Below are positions 30,094 to 41,334 of a DNA stretch of 64,000 nt, piece after piece (the first letter of the stretch is position 1; the number at the start of each line of letters is the position of its first letter). The position numbers and the translations under genes are program-made. Origin of the DNA: Leishmania martiniquensis (taxonomy: Eukaryota; Euglenozoa; Kinetoplastea; Trypanosomatida; Trypanosomatidae); assembly GCF_017916325.1 (NCBI RefSeq), contig NC_090167.1:352501-416500 (forward strand). The letters are read 5' to 3'. Below the pieces are notes generated by a model that worked only from the letters and a program-made list of their open reading frames with translations, searched no databases and was not told the origin of the DNA.

Positions 30094-30751
30094 GGCTGTG
30101 GCCAGGCGGTGTCCCTACCGGCTGGCATCGACTCGGGAGCGGGGCCGCGGCGCCTTCTGACCTTCCGCAGCCAACAGCCGCAGCGCCAAGAGGCTGCAGC
30201 CCCTCCTCTGCTTGCTCCTATTGCGCTGAGTGTGAAGCGGCGGAGCTGAGGCTGAGCCTGCTGCAGGGGCGACTGGACCGGCGAGGACCCCGAAGGTGCC
30301 CAGTGGCTGTTGCTATCGGCCTGGCGACCATCTGCTGGAAGCGCGCTGCGGGCGGCTACCCTGGTGGACGCTTGGTGGCGGCGGGGCCATGCCCAGGAGC
30401 GCGGCTGCGGGGCTCGCGAGATGGCAGGGAGCCGAGCGTGAGGCGCCGTGTGCCTGTGCCGCCTGGCGATGGCCCCGGGCGGGAGCTGGTCGCGCGCAGA
30501 CGCCTGCGCACTCGCGGCCCCGCCCCCTCCGCCTCGCATCCGACACCTGGTGGGAAGGCGCGGCGCCGACCGCGCGGTATGCATGCGAGGAGGGGAGGTG
30601 GGCAGGGCAGCGAGGGGGCAGGCCCGTTGGACGGCCGCGTCAGCTGGACGGCTGCGGTGTCGCTGCTGCTGCTGCCGCGCAGCGGAGGAGGCGGGGGGAG
30701 CCGTGACTGTATGTGCATAGACGTTTGGGCACGGCACGTCGCGAAATGGAC
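30094..30751. repeat. GC-rich dispersed repeat family B, copy 1 (full core)
   Basis: A 658-base unit that matches 43285-43942 at a constant offset of 13,191, with no indel and no mismatch found by eye. The portion 30318-30731 also matches copy 2 at 40215-40628. It is very GC-rich in an otherwise T-rich neighbourhood. Open frames run on both strands (one minus frame of 227 codons), but their Ala/Arg/Pro-rich translations are typical of GC-rich non-coding DNA. I see no direct repeats at the ends or poly(A) tail. Orientation is unknown. Confidence 0.92.
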
Positions 30752-31607
30752 CCGAGGGGAGGGGGTCGGAGAAACGTAGAAGAATAGGGATACGAACTTC
30801 CGCCTCTCTGATGTTTTTTTATTATGTTTTATATATATATTTTTGAATGTGCCGTCTGCACACAGCGACTGTTTTTCTCTGTTCTTTTTTTGTTAGTTTC
30901 TCTGCATTTGGGGATTTCTGTTTTTCTTCTGGTGTCGTTCTGTCCGTTGCCGTGTGCGTTTTTTTTTTGGTTTGTGGCTCTTTGGTGCATCTTGACTTTT
31001 TTCTATGATTCTGTGTGTTATTTGGTTCAGTTCATTTCTTACAGTTATGTGCGAGGCTCGCGTTCGTTCCTCTTTGAAGACATCTTTTGCACTCTTCTCC
31101 TCCCTTTTTTTGTTCAGGCTACTGTTCCGTTTCACTGCATGAAGACTTATGCGGTGTTTTTTTTTCTTCCTTTCTTTTTTCTCATGCCTGAGCGTATTCA
31201 TTTTTTTTTTATCTCGTCCTTGTTCCTTCTAGTTTCGAGCGTTTGTATCGCTCAGCTCTCTTAATAGTCATCTTCACGGCTGTAGACAATGGAGATGTAG
31301 TCGCTGTTTTTTGTGGTCCATGGTCGTGGAATGGTGTCTGAAGGACTGCGTTTTCTTTTTGTTTGCTGTTGTGTGAGGTTCGCTACCAATACTGAAGTCT
31401 TATTGCACCGGTATATATATATATATTCTCCTATTGCGAGTCTTCTCCCGCCAACCGCAGCTGAGACCTTTCGATCAACATGCCCGTGTAGGTGTGCGTG
31501 TCTCCGTTTTTTCGGGCTTCCTCTCCACTGCTCGTGCGTGTGCAAACACTTCACTCCTGCATTCCTCACCGAGTATCACAGCCCCTCCTCCCCCTCGTCT
31601 TTCACGC

Positions 31608-31877
31608 ATGCTCTCTCTCTTAATTGTGCCTTTAGTGGCTGCTGCTGGGACTGCTTTGAGGTGGTCAACCGTGAAAGGCCGCCTGCACCCTGCCGGGGGA
31701 CGGAGAGCGGAAGGGCGAGCGAGCTTCGAAGATGGCGACGCAGCGCAGCGACTAAAGGGAAAAAGTGTGTCGGGGCTCGTCACGCGCTCTAAGGCGTGGT
31801 CCTCTCCGAAGAAGCAAGGCTTGAACGAGAATGACGGCGGTGAGACGAAGCGCAACGGCGGCACGTGTAAGGCGTGA
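31608..31877 (+). CDS. Possible small membrane or secreted protein
   Basis: An 89-residue ATG frame with an N-terminal hydrophobic stretch (MLSLLIVPLVAAAGTAL) and a basic, polar remainder ending TKRNGGTCKA. A pyrimidine-rich stretch lies directly upstream, with candidate AGs at 31572-31573 and 31580-31581. The coding part has far less T than its surroundings and GC-leaning third positions. No family recognised. It could be a real small protein, a relic or chance. Confidence 0.33.
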   Translation: MLSLLIVPLVAAAGTALRWSTVKGRLHPAGGRRAEGRASFEDGDAAQRLKGKSVSGLVTRSKAWSSPKKQGLNENDGGETKRNGGTCKA

Positions 31878-32919
31878 CGGCAGTTCAGAGACGCTCCCAG
31901 TCTTTTTCGTCTTTACCGCGGCCGTGCCCAACGTGCGCCTTAGTTCGCTTTGGGGTTTCATGACCTTTTCCTCCCTTTCTTGCATTGCCACTCATGATTC
32001 CGAGAGCCGGGGTAGTCGCTCCCGAGACGTGTGGTGGCGGCGGCTCATAAGCGTGCTATGAGGATCTGCCCTTGTGCGTCTATTCTCCGTGGCTGGTAGG
32101 TCGGCGGCTCTCGTTCTTTAGGATGGCGTTGCTTCCTCTTCTGGGGTTCTTCCGTTTTCTCGTCGCCTCGCTCTCTTCTGTGCGCGCGACCCCCTATTCC
32201 TTTGCCTCCACGCACATACATGTATAGATCGCGAGCCACTACTAGTTGGAGGAGGGGGTGGGGAGGTGTCGAAGGCAAGGGACGATCAAAGAACTACGCA
32301 CCTGGCAACTTGAGATTGTCGTTTTCGCCTTCGCCCGTTTCCGTCTAGATTGGCTCCCCCCCGTTGTGCTTCCCTTAGACAAGAGAACAACATAACCGTA
32401 TCACCCATCCGGGGAGGGGGAGCTCACCGCTTGCGCTCATTAGTCTCTCCGTTCCTCTGTTCTTTGTCCTTACCCCCCGCAATCTTTTTCGCCTTCCGGG
32501 TTCACCTACTTCACTTTTTTTTCTATTTTGTCTGTCGCGTGTGCTTCCGATGCCCTTGAAGGGTGTCATGCTTGCTTGTTATCTTCCTCGCTTCTCCATC
32601 CGCATGCCTACTCCTCACTCGTGGCGTGCGCGGCGGCGCTCCTCCCTCGGCTTCGTCCTTTTGCTTGATTTTATCTTTTCTCGTTCTCTCACACTCTCTC
32701 TCGATGGAGTCGTCTTTGCCGTGCACGTCTGCCGCTCTTTGCTTTTGTAAGGGATTTACGCTTTTTTTTTTGTGTGTGTGGGGTTCCTCTTATTTGTGTG
32801 CCTTTCAATGATATATATATATATGTATGTATGCCGCGCCCCATTGCCATCGCCGGTATGCTAGTTCGTTCCTCGAACGTTCTTTGCTTCTCTGTTCGCT
32901 TGTTGGGTGGTCTTTGGGT

Positions 32920-33147
32920 ATGTCTGCTACGCCTCCGTTTTCCCTTCTCGGTTCCATCTCATCAGCGTTTACGAAGGCTTCTCCACACAATTGCACTCGA
33001 AACCAACGGCGTGCATGGACCTTGGCACGCAAAGGGGGAGCATGGAGTTCGCGCAAACGAAAGAGAAGCGAGACGTCAGCTGCCCTACGAAAGGCAATGC
33101 CCGGGACGCCTGTGCACCACACACCAAACAAGCGTGGGCGCCTCTAA
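32920..33147 (+). CDS. Possible small basic protein
   Basis: A 75-residue ATG frame (MSATPPFSLLGS start), possibly starting earlier at 32827 for 106 residues. The C-terminal half is rich in Arg and Lys (WSSRKRKRSETSAALRKA). Composition departs from the T-rich flanks. No family recognised and no clear splice site between the tract and the start; weak. Confidence 0.22.
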   Translation: MSATPPFSLLGSISSAFTKASPHNCTRNQRRAWTLARKGGAWSSRKRKRSETSAALRKAMPGTPVHHTPNKRGRL

Positions 33148-36100
33148 GCGGCCCGCGTTAGTACCCGAGCATCTTGCACCTACGCACGAAACCACTCTGC
33201 TCTACTTTTTTTTGTACGCTTTTTTTCGTTGTTGGCGCTTTACGTTAGTCCGCCTTCGGCGCCCTTCCCCGTTGCATTTATCAATACGGCTGTGCGTCTC
33301 ATGTTAACTGACCCCACTGATGTTCGCCGTCGCTTCATCAAACGACTTGAGCTTACTTTTTTCGTTGGAAATCGGTACAACAGAGATGTGCGCATCCAAC
33401 TCCTTTACTTTCTGTTTCCCTCCCTGCGACTTCTTTGCTTTCTCCTTCCGCTCTGTCGTCTCCTCTGCTCCTCTATTGTACGTGCAGCTCCGTGGCTGTG
33501 CTTTCACCTCTCTGTTGCCAATTCCGCCCCTCTCCCGCCCCTGCTGCGTGTGATGGAAAGCGTTAGTCGCAGAGACAAACAGAAGTATTTGCACGCATCC
33601 GTGCACTTTCATCTTCCTCACCTCTTCTTCTGTTCTCTTGCGTCCCTGCGCGCATCTGAACGTTGGTCATACGATCAGCGCGTGTGGGTAGGTAGGGCAA
33701 GAGTGCTCGTGATGAGGGGTGCAGTGCTGGCTAACGCGGACGAAGAATTTGCTGATGTTTGTGCCTTTGCGTTTTTGATAAACGGCGGTTCGTTAGCTGC
33801 CTCTGTATTATCTCTCTCCACCCTCCCTTGGTTCTACGTTTTAATATACATTGAGCCGTATGTATGTGCATACATGCGTGCGCCTGCGGATGTACTTCAT
33901 TTTCGGTTCTCTTCTAAGGCAGTGCTTTTTTTATATGTTGAATGGAGAAACCGGCACGCATCATTATCCCGTTTCCGCTCCCCTGACTCTCTCTTTTCTC
34001 TAACGTCTTTTTCTTCTGAGATGTTGTGCAGCATTAATGAAGACACAGTGTAGAAAATCCTGTGTACGTATTCGTCTAATATCATCTCTGTCACTGTTTC
34101 CACTCCTCCTTGTTCTGCTTGTGTGGCGTCGTCTTTCATCTCCCACCTCTTTCTCAGTTCTTTTTTTCTTGTGCTGTATCGCTCGTCGTCTGCCAATGCT
34201 CTGCGTGCGCGCGTGTACTCGGTTGCTATTATTATTATGTTCGTGCTATCTCTGCTCTGTTTCATGCTCGACGATGCCTCATCACCTTCCTCCTTTCTCG
34301 TATCTCACCCGTTTCCTGCTTGCGTCGCTTTCCCTTTTTCTTTTTTTATTTTCGGTTATATTTATTTTGGCTGCCCCTGTCACTGGTGTGTGGCTGGGGC
34401 CGTCTGGGAAACGCGCGAGGCAGAGACTTAGGCGAGGCCAAACATAAGGAAAGATGTGCTTAGGGAGTTGGTGCTTTCACTCTTCTGTGCATGCGTCATG
34501 CCTGTGTGCGTCCGAGCATTCGAAACGGTGCGTTTTGCCTCTGCGTACGCGTATGCGTGTGTGTGTGTGTGCAAGGTAAATAGCGGGGCACTCATCGTGT
34601 AAGTGTGCACGGGATCCTGGAGCCTTCATTTTTAGTCACGTCTTATTTTTCCTTCCTGCGTCCTCCCTTGCGTTCCGACCACCAAGAAGGCTGTGCCCGC
34701 GTCCGTTGTGGAACGCTCGAGTCTGGTGGGACGAACGGCCAGCCGCCATGCCTCGTTCCCTTCTCGGCTTCGTTCCTTTGCCATCTCCTTCTGTCCCCTT
34801 TATATATATATCCCACTGCCGCAGCCTGGATGAAAAAGCTCTGCTCATTTTATATCCATCCCGCTGTTCCCGTCGTTTCCCACTCTACCTCTCGTTGTTC
34901 GCCTCTCTCTGGACGCACATGCTTCTCTCTTTTTTTTTCTGTAGCTCTGCTCCTCATCTTTTTCATCCTTTGCTGAGTTTTGTGCGCGCCGTCGCGGCAG
35001 GATCTTTTCCCTTGATGCCGTCTGTCCTCCTCAATCTATGCGAACGCCCCCTCCACGCGACGCCCAAACCTTTTTTGTTTTTCTTTTTCGCAGCGTTAGG
35101 CTGATCTCATTTTCGCGTCGTTTCCTTTGCCTCTGAGCAAAATAAAAAGAGCAGGAGTGTGTGCTTGTGTATGTGTGTGTGACGACGAGGCTACAAAGAT
35201 GATACGGAAACCCTTGCGGATATGCACTGAGCTGACTCATGAAAGGGCAGCCGTGCAACAGCTTTTGGAATGACGCGTGCATGTGTGACCACAGACCTAA
35301 CCTAAACTGTAAATAACATATACTCCTGACAGGAGATAGCAACGATGCACAGGATAGCCTATCTACCTTTGCGCAATCACGCACTTCACTATGCGCGCCA
35401 TCTCTCCTGAAGGTAACCTCACGAGCGGTGATGAGTATACCGTATATGTGCATGTGTGATGCTGATCTTTTCTCTTCAACAACCCACTCATTGTTTTCCA
35501 GCGTCTTTTTTTTTCTCGCTTCCACTCCGATTGCTGTTTGGCCCTTTCCCCCCCCCCCTCTTATGGATTGTGAGCGTGTCTGGGCATGTGCTGTATACCG
35601 TCCTCGTCATGAGCCTTCTGCTACTCTTACGTTTGTTTATCCTCCACTCTTGTGTACCCCAAGTAGGAGCGCACCGTCGACTGTGCTGTCACTTCCCCCC
35701 TCTCTCTCCCTTCCTCCCTCCCTCTTTGTTTCACTTGAATGCTGTCACTCATTCCCTCTCCCCGTTTCTTTCTCCCTTTGTCCCTGATCCTTTTTTTTCC
35801 TCTTGGGCTGCGCCATGTACGCGTGTGCCTCACCCTCTTCTTTTTCCCGGCGACTCTGTCTCTGACTGTCTCTGTCTTCCTGTCTGTCTGCCACCCCTCC
35901 CTCTTCGGTGAAGTGAGCGTCTCTACCGGTGGCCCCTATGGAAGTCTCTTTGGCGCTTCGGATGCCCTTCTTATTTCTTTCTTTGCTCTGTGAAAGTGTA
36001 TCAGTAGGGCTTTCCCATAGCCTTCGCGCATGGACAGTGAGTCGGACACACCAATCGTACCCCCCTCCTCCCTCTCTTGAGCGTGGTAATAAAGGGAAAC

Positions 36101-39023
36101 ACTTAACACACCTTTCTATGTGTGCAGTTATGTGTGTGTGTGTGTGTCGCTCTTCGTCTTTTCCTTTCTCTTCCCTCCCTCTTCCTTCGTCCTCAACCGT
36201 CAACGCACTCCATGACGTTCCGTCGGTGCACTGTGGGCCGACTCCTTTCGGACCTTTGCTGTCTATCACACGCTTTTCCTGCTGCTCCTTCCGGTCGCTC
36301 CGTGGCATATCATGCAGATTCAGCAGGCCTTCACCCTACGCAGCGAACATTCATCCGCTTTTACCTCCCCTCCCTCCCCTTCAGTTGCTTCGTGTGGGTT
36401 TTTGGCTGCTCATCCATAATCTGCCAGCACTGAAGCGGTCGCGCACCGTACGTCTGAGTATGTTTCTGTCGGTCTCTGCGTGACGGAAGCCTTCCTCTCC
36501 CCTCTCCGCCGCCTTTCCCTCTTTTTTTTTTCGCTGTTCGCGCGGCGCTTTCTCTTTCGCGGTGTACTCGTTGGGGGAAAGATGCTGCGATGAAAAGCTG
36601 ACATGTGGACAGCGGCGGGTGGGGTCTCATTGCCGCATCTTGTTTTTTTTCCCTGGTGACGCACTGGAAAGGGGGAAAAAGGAAGAGGAAGGGAGTGGGC
36701 CGGGGAGATGGACGGAAGACAAGAGGACGGCCGGCACAACCTTTACGTTTTACATAGACGTTAGCTCCCTTATCGAGTTTTTATGATCAAAATCAGTTGA
36801 CTGTGCTGTTGAATATGCTCTACAGTCCGCCTTAGCCTTACTGACCCTTCCGTCGCACGGATCGTGCTCAGCGAGTGGTACGAGCAGCTCACGATGTCGT
36901 CCACAGTGCGAAGGAGCACGCCCACCTCTCTTGCGTCGCGCACCTTGGGCCGCGTGGACGTTTCAGTTGCTCTTCGGCTGCTTTTCAACTGTTCCTGCAC
37001 AGCGGCGGCTCTGTATGTGTTGTGTGGAATTCAATTATTTCCTTTCTTCTTTTTCTCTTTTCCCGCTTGCAAGGCGGTGTAACTCTTACCCCTCACAACC
37101 CCCTCCGCTCTCCTTCCCTTCCTCCCCTCTACGACGGAGAAACGCCATGCCTCGCTGTCACGGGTGTGTGGGGTATGCTGGAAAGGATGCCGTTGGTCTT
37201 GGATGAAATGTCCGAGATATTCTCGTCTTTGATCTTTTTCATTTGCGCTTCGCTTGCTGTTGGCTCTCAACTCTGCACCCCAAGTGAAGCCCATGCAGAC
37301 CCGCCTTTCTCTCTCTCTCACTCTCCTCTTCTTAGAAGTGCGGCGTCTTCCCCCCTCTCCTAGAGCTGTTTGCGTCTGTCATCTCTTCTGCTTCTGTTGT
37401 TGTTGGCTCTCTCTCTGAAAAACATCAAGTGAAGGGCCGTAGGCTGACACCTCATGTGTTGCTTCTCCCCTCCCTCTCTTTTTCTACCTCCTCTGTATTG
37501 ATTTTGTTTCAGCTGGACTCGTTTAATTTTATTTTCGTAAGTCGTTGCTCTAGGCCGTGGTGGTGGATACCATTGACAGAAATTGTATGCTGGCGTCCTC
37601 GCTGTTCCTCGGGCGGATCGGCTTTGATGCGTATGATGCAAGCCCCGGGTCGGACACGGGCCGATCGGAGCATATGGGAGGATGATGTGCGTGGTAGCCC
37701 TGCGGAGGTTTTCAGTGTGCGACATCTGAGCCAACAGCACCTCGTGAATTCTCTCGTGTACTTTTCTTTTTTTGTAAACGCTCCGCTCCTTCTTCATCCC
37801 GAGAACCGTGCTGGGGACGAACGCCGACACCGCTGTGCTGTTCTCTCATGTACCGTCCCGCGTCTTTACGTCGCTTTACCCGGCCTTCTGCATGCTTTGA
37901 AATCTTCTCTTCTGCTTTCCTCTCATCTTCCATCTGGAACGACACCTAAACACCCACGTAGCTCTACACACTCACATACACATACAAAAAAGTCATACAG
38001 TGCTTGATCCGACTTGAAATCCTGCGAAAGGCAAGCACGCCCCTCTCTCTCCCCCCTCTCTGTCCTTCTCCTTTGGCCCCCCTCTCTCTTCGTAGACAGC
38101 TGCCTGACCGAATCCTTCCGCGACTTCCTGTTTTGTATGTTTTTGTCCTTCTCTTTCTTTTTTTGCTGCCGATGGGGCTGCCTGCGGTTATGAAAGAAAA
38201 ACACGAAAGAAGGAGAAAGAAGAAAAAATGCGATGGACGAGAAAAGAGTGACTTCGCTCAGATGAAGGGGCTCGCAGTGCCGGGTATGTGCGCGTGTCGC
38301 TCAAGGTAGCATACGCGCTCCTGTGCAACCCCCCCTCCATATCGCCCCCCACTCCACGCACACAAAGCCACCACGTTGGCTACGACTTTCCGTTGCGTAT
38401 GTTCTTCCCCCTCCTTTTTACCTCCCTTCGCCCTTTTTTTGAGGTTTCCTGCTGCCTTGCACGCTCGAAAGGCCTTATCCCCCCCTCCCTCCTCCTCCCT
38501 CTTCCATCCCCTCCTGTCTCATCTCCAGCGTCAGACGCATCGCTATGCGTCCTTTGATAGGCACATGTGTGATGGCTTCGCGAATGGCAGCGGTGCTTCT
38601 TTTTTTTGCTCAATAGTGCCATTCCCTCTTGTTTTTTTTCCTTTACATCGCTTGTGTGTCTTCCGCTGTGATCATTTTGTTTGTCACCTCCGTCACGTGT
38701 TCTCTTTTGTTTCAATGGTGTGTGCCCGTGTGTGTAAGTGAGTCTCTGTCTATCGGAAGGCTCTCCTGTTATCGTTTTCGTTGCTCGGGTTCCCTCTCCT
38801 TTTATTCTGTTCTGCTTGCGTGTAGGTCTGCCTGTATGTTTATAAGTGTGTGTGTGTGTTTCTGATCGAGTATCGTTTGTCCCCCTTCCTCCCTCCCTCC
38901 CTCTCTCCATACATATTTGTATATATTCGACGGGTCAAACGACTTGCGATGGAATGCTTGCTTGAGCTTCTCTTTTGTTGTTGTTGTTGCTTTGCTTCGC
39001 AGTCATTTTTCTCGTCTGTTCTG

Positions 39024-39098
39024 CTTTTCCCTTTCTTTCCTTCCCCCGCTCCCTTCCCCCGCCATTTCTGCTGCGTTTTCTCTCTGTCTCTGTGACAG
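39024..39098 (+). promoter_or_regulatory. Predicted trans-splice acceptor, decayed gene near 39.1 kb
   Basis: A long, clean C/T tract (ctttctttccttcccccg onward) ends in gacag, with AG at 39097-39098, eight bases before an ATG at 39106. It is one of the strongest acceptors in the window and supports a former gene start here. Confidence 0.5.
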
Positions 39099-39105
39099 TC
39101 GGTCT

Positions 39106-41334
39106 ATGCAAGTGTCTGGTGGTCATGTGAAGAATCGGCCGCAGAGGAGGCGACCGGTGATGACAGACCGGCGTTTGTCACCAGCGCTCGCCGCCTCTGT
39201 GAAGCTGTTCTCTTCTGCTTCTTTGCGGCATCTCAAAGGTGTAGTCGGTGCGTGACCGTGGCCATCACGTCCGCATCGCACCTGGCGCTTTCTTACGCCG
39301 CGTGAAACCTCCTCTAAGGGATCTGGGGAAAGCAGTAGTGTGACATACGCATCTGAGCGGGGGGGGGGCATAGTGGACAAAGCCAACCGAGAAGGGGGAG
39401 AAGTCATCTGAAAAGTGAGGTGTTGTGGGATGTGCGGAGAGGCGATGCCAGCGCTTGAAAGCCAAGCGCTCGAGAGACGGTCTTGACGCGGCGTTGTTTT
39501 CCCTCGCCCGTCGCTCTCGTAAAGCGACGCACGTTTGCTTTCCGCTCTCCTCACACCTTTTTCTCTTTCTTCACTGGGCAACTGGCCCTCCCCGTCGAAT
39601 CGCAGAAAATCACTTTCGCCATGTACGCGCTATAACACCACCGTTGACACTCCGTAGAGACGACGCTCTTGCGAAACTGCAGGATACCAGGATGGCGTGG
39701 GGGGCGGGGGCGCCTCCACACACATACACACGCAAATTAGAAAACAGCATCAAAATCGGAAAGACGCGTCGCGCTCCAGTTCTTCCTGAGCCTCCCCTGC
39801 TACTTGGGTGACAGAGACTGCCTTCGCAGCGATTCGCTGGAGGGCGCGCAACTGAATGGAGATTCATATGCAGCTCCTTCAGAGGAGTCGAACGTATATA
39901 CATCCACTTGTAGGCACGGGCAGACAGTGAGATCAGTGGTGAGCGGGGCGTGATGGAGCGCTCTTCACCTAAAAAAAGAGTGCCCAATGAGTAATCCCCA
40001 ACGCGTTCCGCACTAAGGTACGGTGACATTTCCAATCTCTTTTCTCCTCCTTCACTTTCAACAGCCCACGCCGTGCCCCTGCACGTTCAGCTCGACAACG
40101 ATGACATTGTTTACTGCAGCACAGCGCCAAGGCAGTTAACACTGCAAAATCTACAGCGACGCACATATCAACCGAACGACGTGCTGCTATCGGCCTGGCG
40201 TAAGGGGCCTTGGAGGCCTGGCGACCATCTGCTGGAAGCGCGCTGCGGGCGGCTACCCTGGTGGACGCTTGGTGGCGGCGGGGCCATGCCCAGGAGCGCG
40301 GCTGCGGGGCTCGCGAGATGGCAGGGAGCCGAGCGTGAGGCGCCGTGTGCCTGTGCCGCCTGGCGATGGCCCCGGGCGGGAGCTGGTCGCGCGCAGACGC
40401 CTGCGCACTCGCGGCCCCGCCCCCTCCGCCTCGCATCCGACACCTGGTGGGAAGGCGCGGCGCCGACCGCGCGGTATGCATGCGAGGAGGGGAGGTGGGC
40501 AGGGCAGCGAGGGGGCAGGCCCGTTGGACGGCCGCGTCAGCTGGACGGCTGCGGTGTCGCTGCTGCTGCTGCCGCGCAGCGGAGGAGGCGGGGGGAGCCG
40601 TGACTGTATGTGCATAGACGTTTGGGCAATGCTCGTCGGCTACGCGGTGTGCTGCGCAAGGATATGCTTTTGGATGTTGCCGTCCAATTTCGTTGGAAGG
40701 GGTCAGGCGGCTTGTAGACATGGAAAATTGGAAAGATGCGCATTACAAACGAAAAAACAAGTCATGCGTTTCACTCGTGGCGATGGTGGACGCCTGTCGG
40801 GGCCATGAGGAGGTGGCGCCATGCTTTCTGCGGCGCCTCTCTTCAATCTCCCTGTTGCCTGAAAACAGCTCACCGTGAGCTTGAAGGAGCTGTGCTGCTC
40901 TATTTCTGGCCAATCGAAGAGGAGAGAATGGCCGGCGTCGGACTTCCTTTCTCTCCTGACGACATGCCGCGCTATAGCACGCGGTGGCGAAAGACAAGTA
41001 TATGATGCAGAGTCGCTGGCTGTGTGACTTGGCGACACAAATGACAGGATCACATATCCACTTCACCCCTCCCCCCGCACCGCGATCGTCGCTCTTTCTC
41101 CACTTCCTTTGTTTGCCGTTGGCGCGTCCGTTTTCGCAAATGCCGGAAACTTCTCGACTGGCAACATATCACCTACTCGAGGAGCTATGTAAAGGGTGGC
41201 CGAGGGACCCTGCCCCACGTCCAGCAGCACGCCGTGAAAGCCAGCGCAGAGAGCAGTCGAGGGTATTGGAAAGAGAGACGCAAGAATCGGTCTTGGGGGT
41301 TCTGTGCACCTTGTCGTCTTTATCGTTGTGTTTA
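39106..41334 (+). pseudogene. Decayed protein gene interrupted by repeat B copy 2
   Basis: Protein-like fragments occur in successive frames. A 49-codon ORF opens at the ATG at 39106 (MQVSGGHVKNRPQRRRPVMT). Frames around 39,600-39,800 follow, then 39,955-40,200 (ERSSPKKRVPNE, an in-frame stop at 39,991-39,993, then DNDDIVYCSTAPRQLTLQNL). After the repeat, fragments resume (RRLRGVLRKDMLLDVAVQF; FWPIEEERMAGVGLPFSPDD; KYMMQSRWLCDLATQMTGSH; QMPETSRLATYHLLEELCKG) in different frames with stops between. A G10 run at 39359-39368 is a likely frameshift site. Base composition is balanced, unlike the T-rich sequence before and after. I recognise no family. Exact ends are uncertain. Alternative: chance open frames in a balanced-composition spacer. 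Confidence 0.45.
40185..40628. repeat. GC-rich dispersed repeat family B, copy 2 (5'-truncated, with insertion)
   Basis: Positions 40215-40628 match 30318-30731 of copy 1 at constant offset. Directly before this, 40185-40200 matches 30311-30326, so copy 2 carries 23 extra bases (including taaggggccttgga at 40201-40214) and lacks the first roughly 217 bases of the unit. It also ends 20 bases earlier than copies 1 and 3. It lies inside the decayed gene at 39.1-41.3 kb. Confidence 0.88.

Larger units (their letters stand above)
30752..39097 (+). other. Long gene-poor, pyrimidine-rich region
   Basis: More than 8 kb of mostly T/C-rich sequence with TA microsatellites and T-runs up to about ten. 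No protein family was recognised in any frame. Two short ORFs with more balanced composition (31608-31877 and 32920-33147) are listed separately. A 250-codon ATG frame at 33301-34053 is T-rich and rated as chance. A pocket at about 35,110-35,460 is not pyrimidine-rich and contains box-like motifs, discussed as a finding. Purine-rich islands lie at about 36,660-36,730 and 38,190-38,260. The region may be a giant 3' UTR, a set of non-coding RNAs, or both. Confidence 0.5.

Noticed and set aside
30054..30737. A 227-codon minus-strand frame through repeat B copy 1 (also present in copy 3)
   Set aside because: Ala/Arg/Pro-rich translation, opposite to all genes, not preserved across the truncated copy, and expected by chance in such GC-rich DNA.
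33301..34053. A 250-codon + frame in the gene desert
   Set aside because: Translation is dominated by Leu, Phe and Ser because the strand is T/C-rich and poor in A, so stops are rare. No domain and no clear acceptor at its start.
41109..41131. Weak reverse-strand resemblance to sequence just right of family A copy 1 (near 291-313)
   Set aside because: Only about 21 bases with several mismatches, inside a protein-like frame; most likely coincidence.
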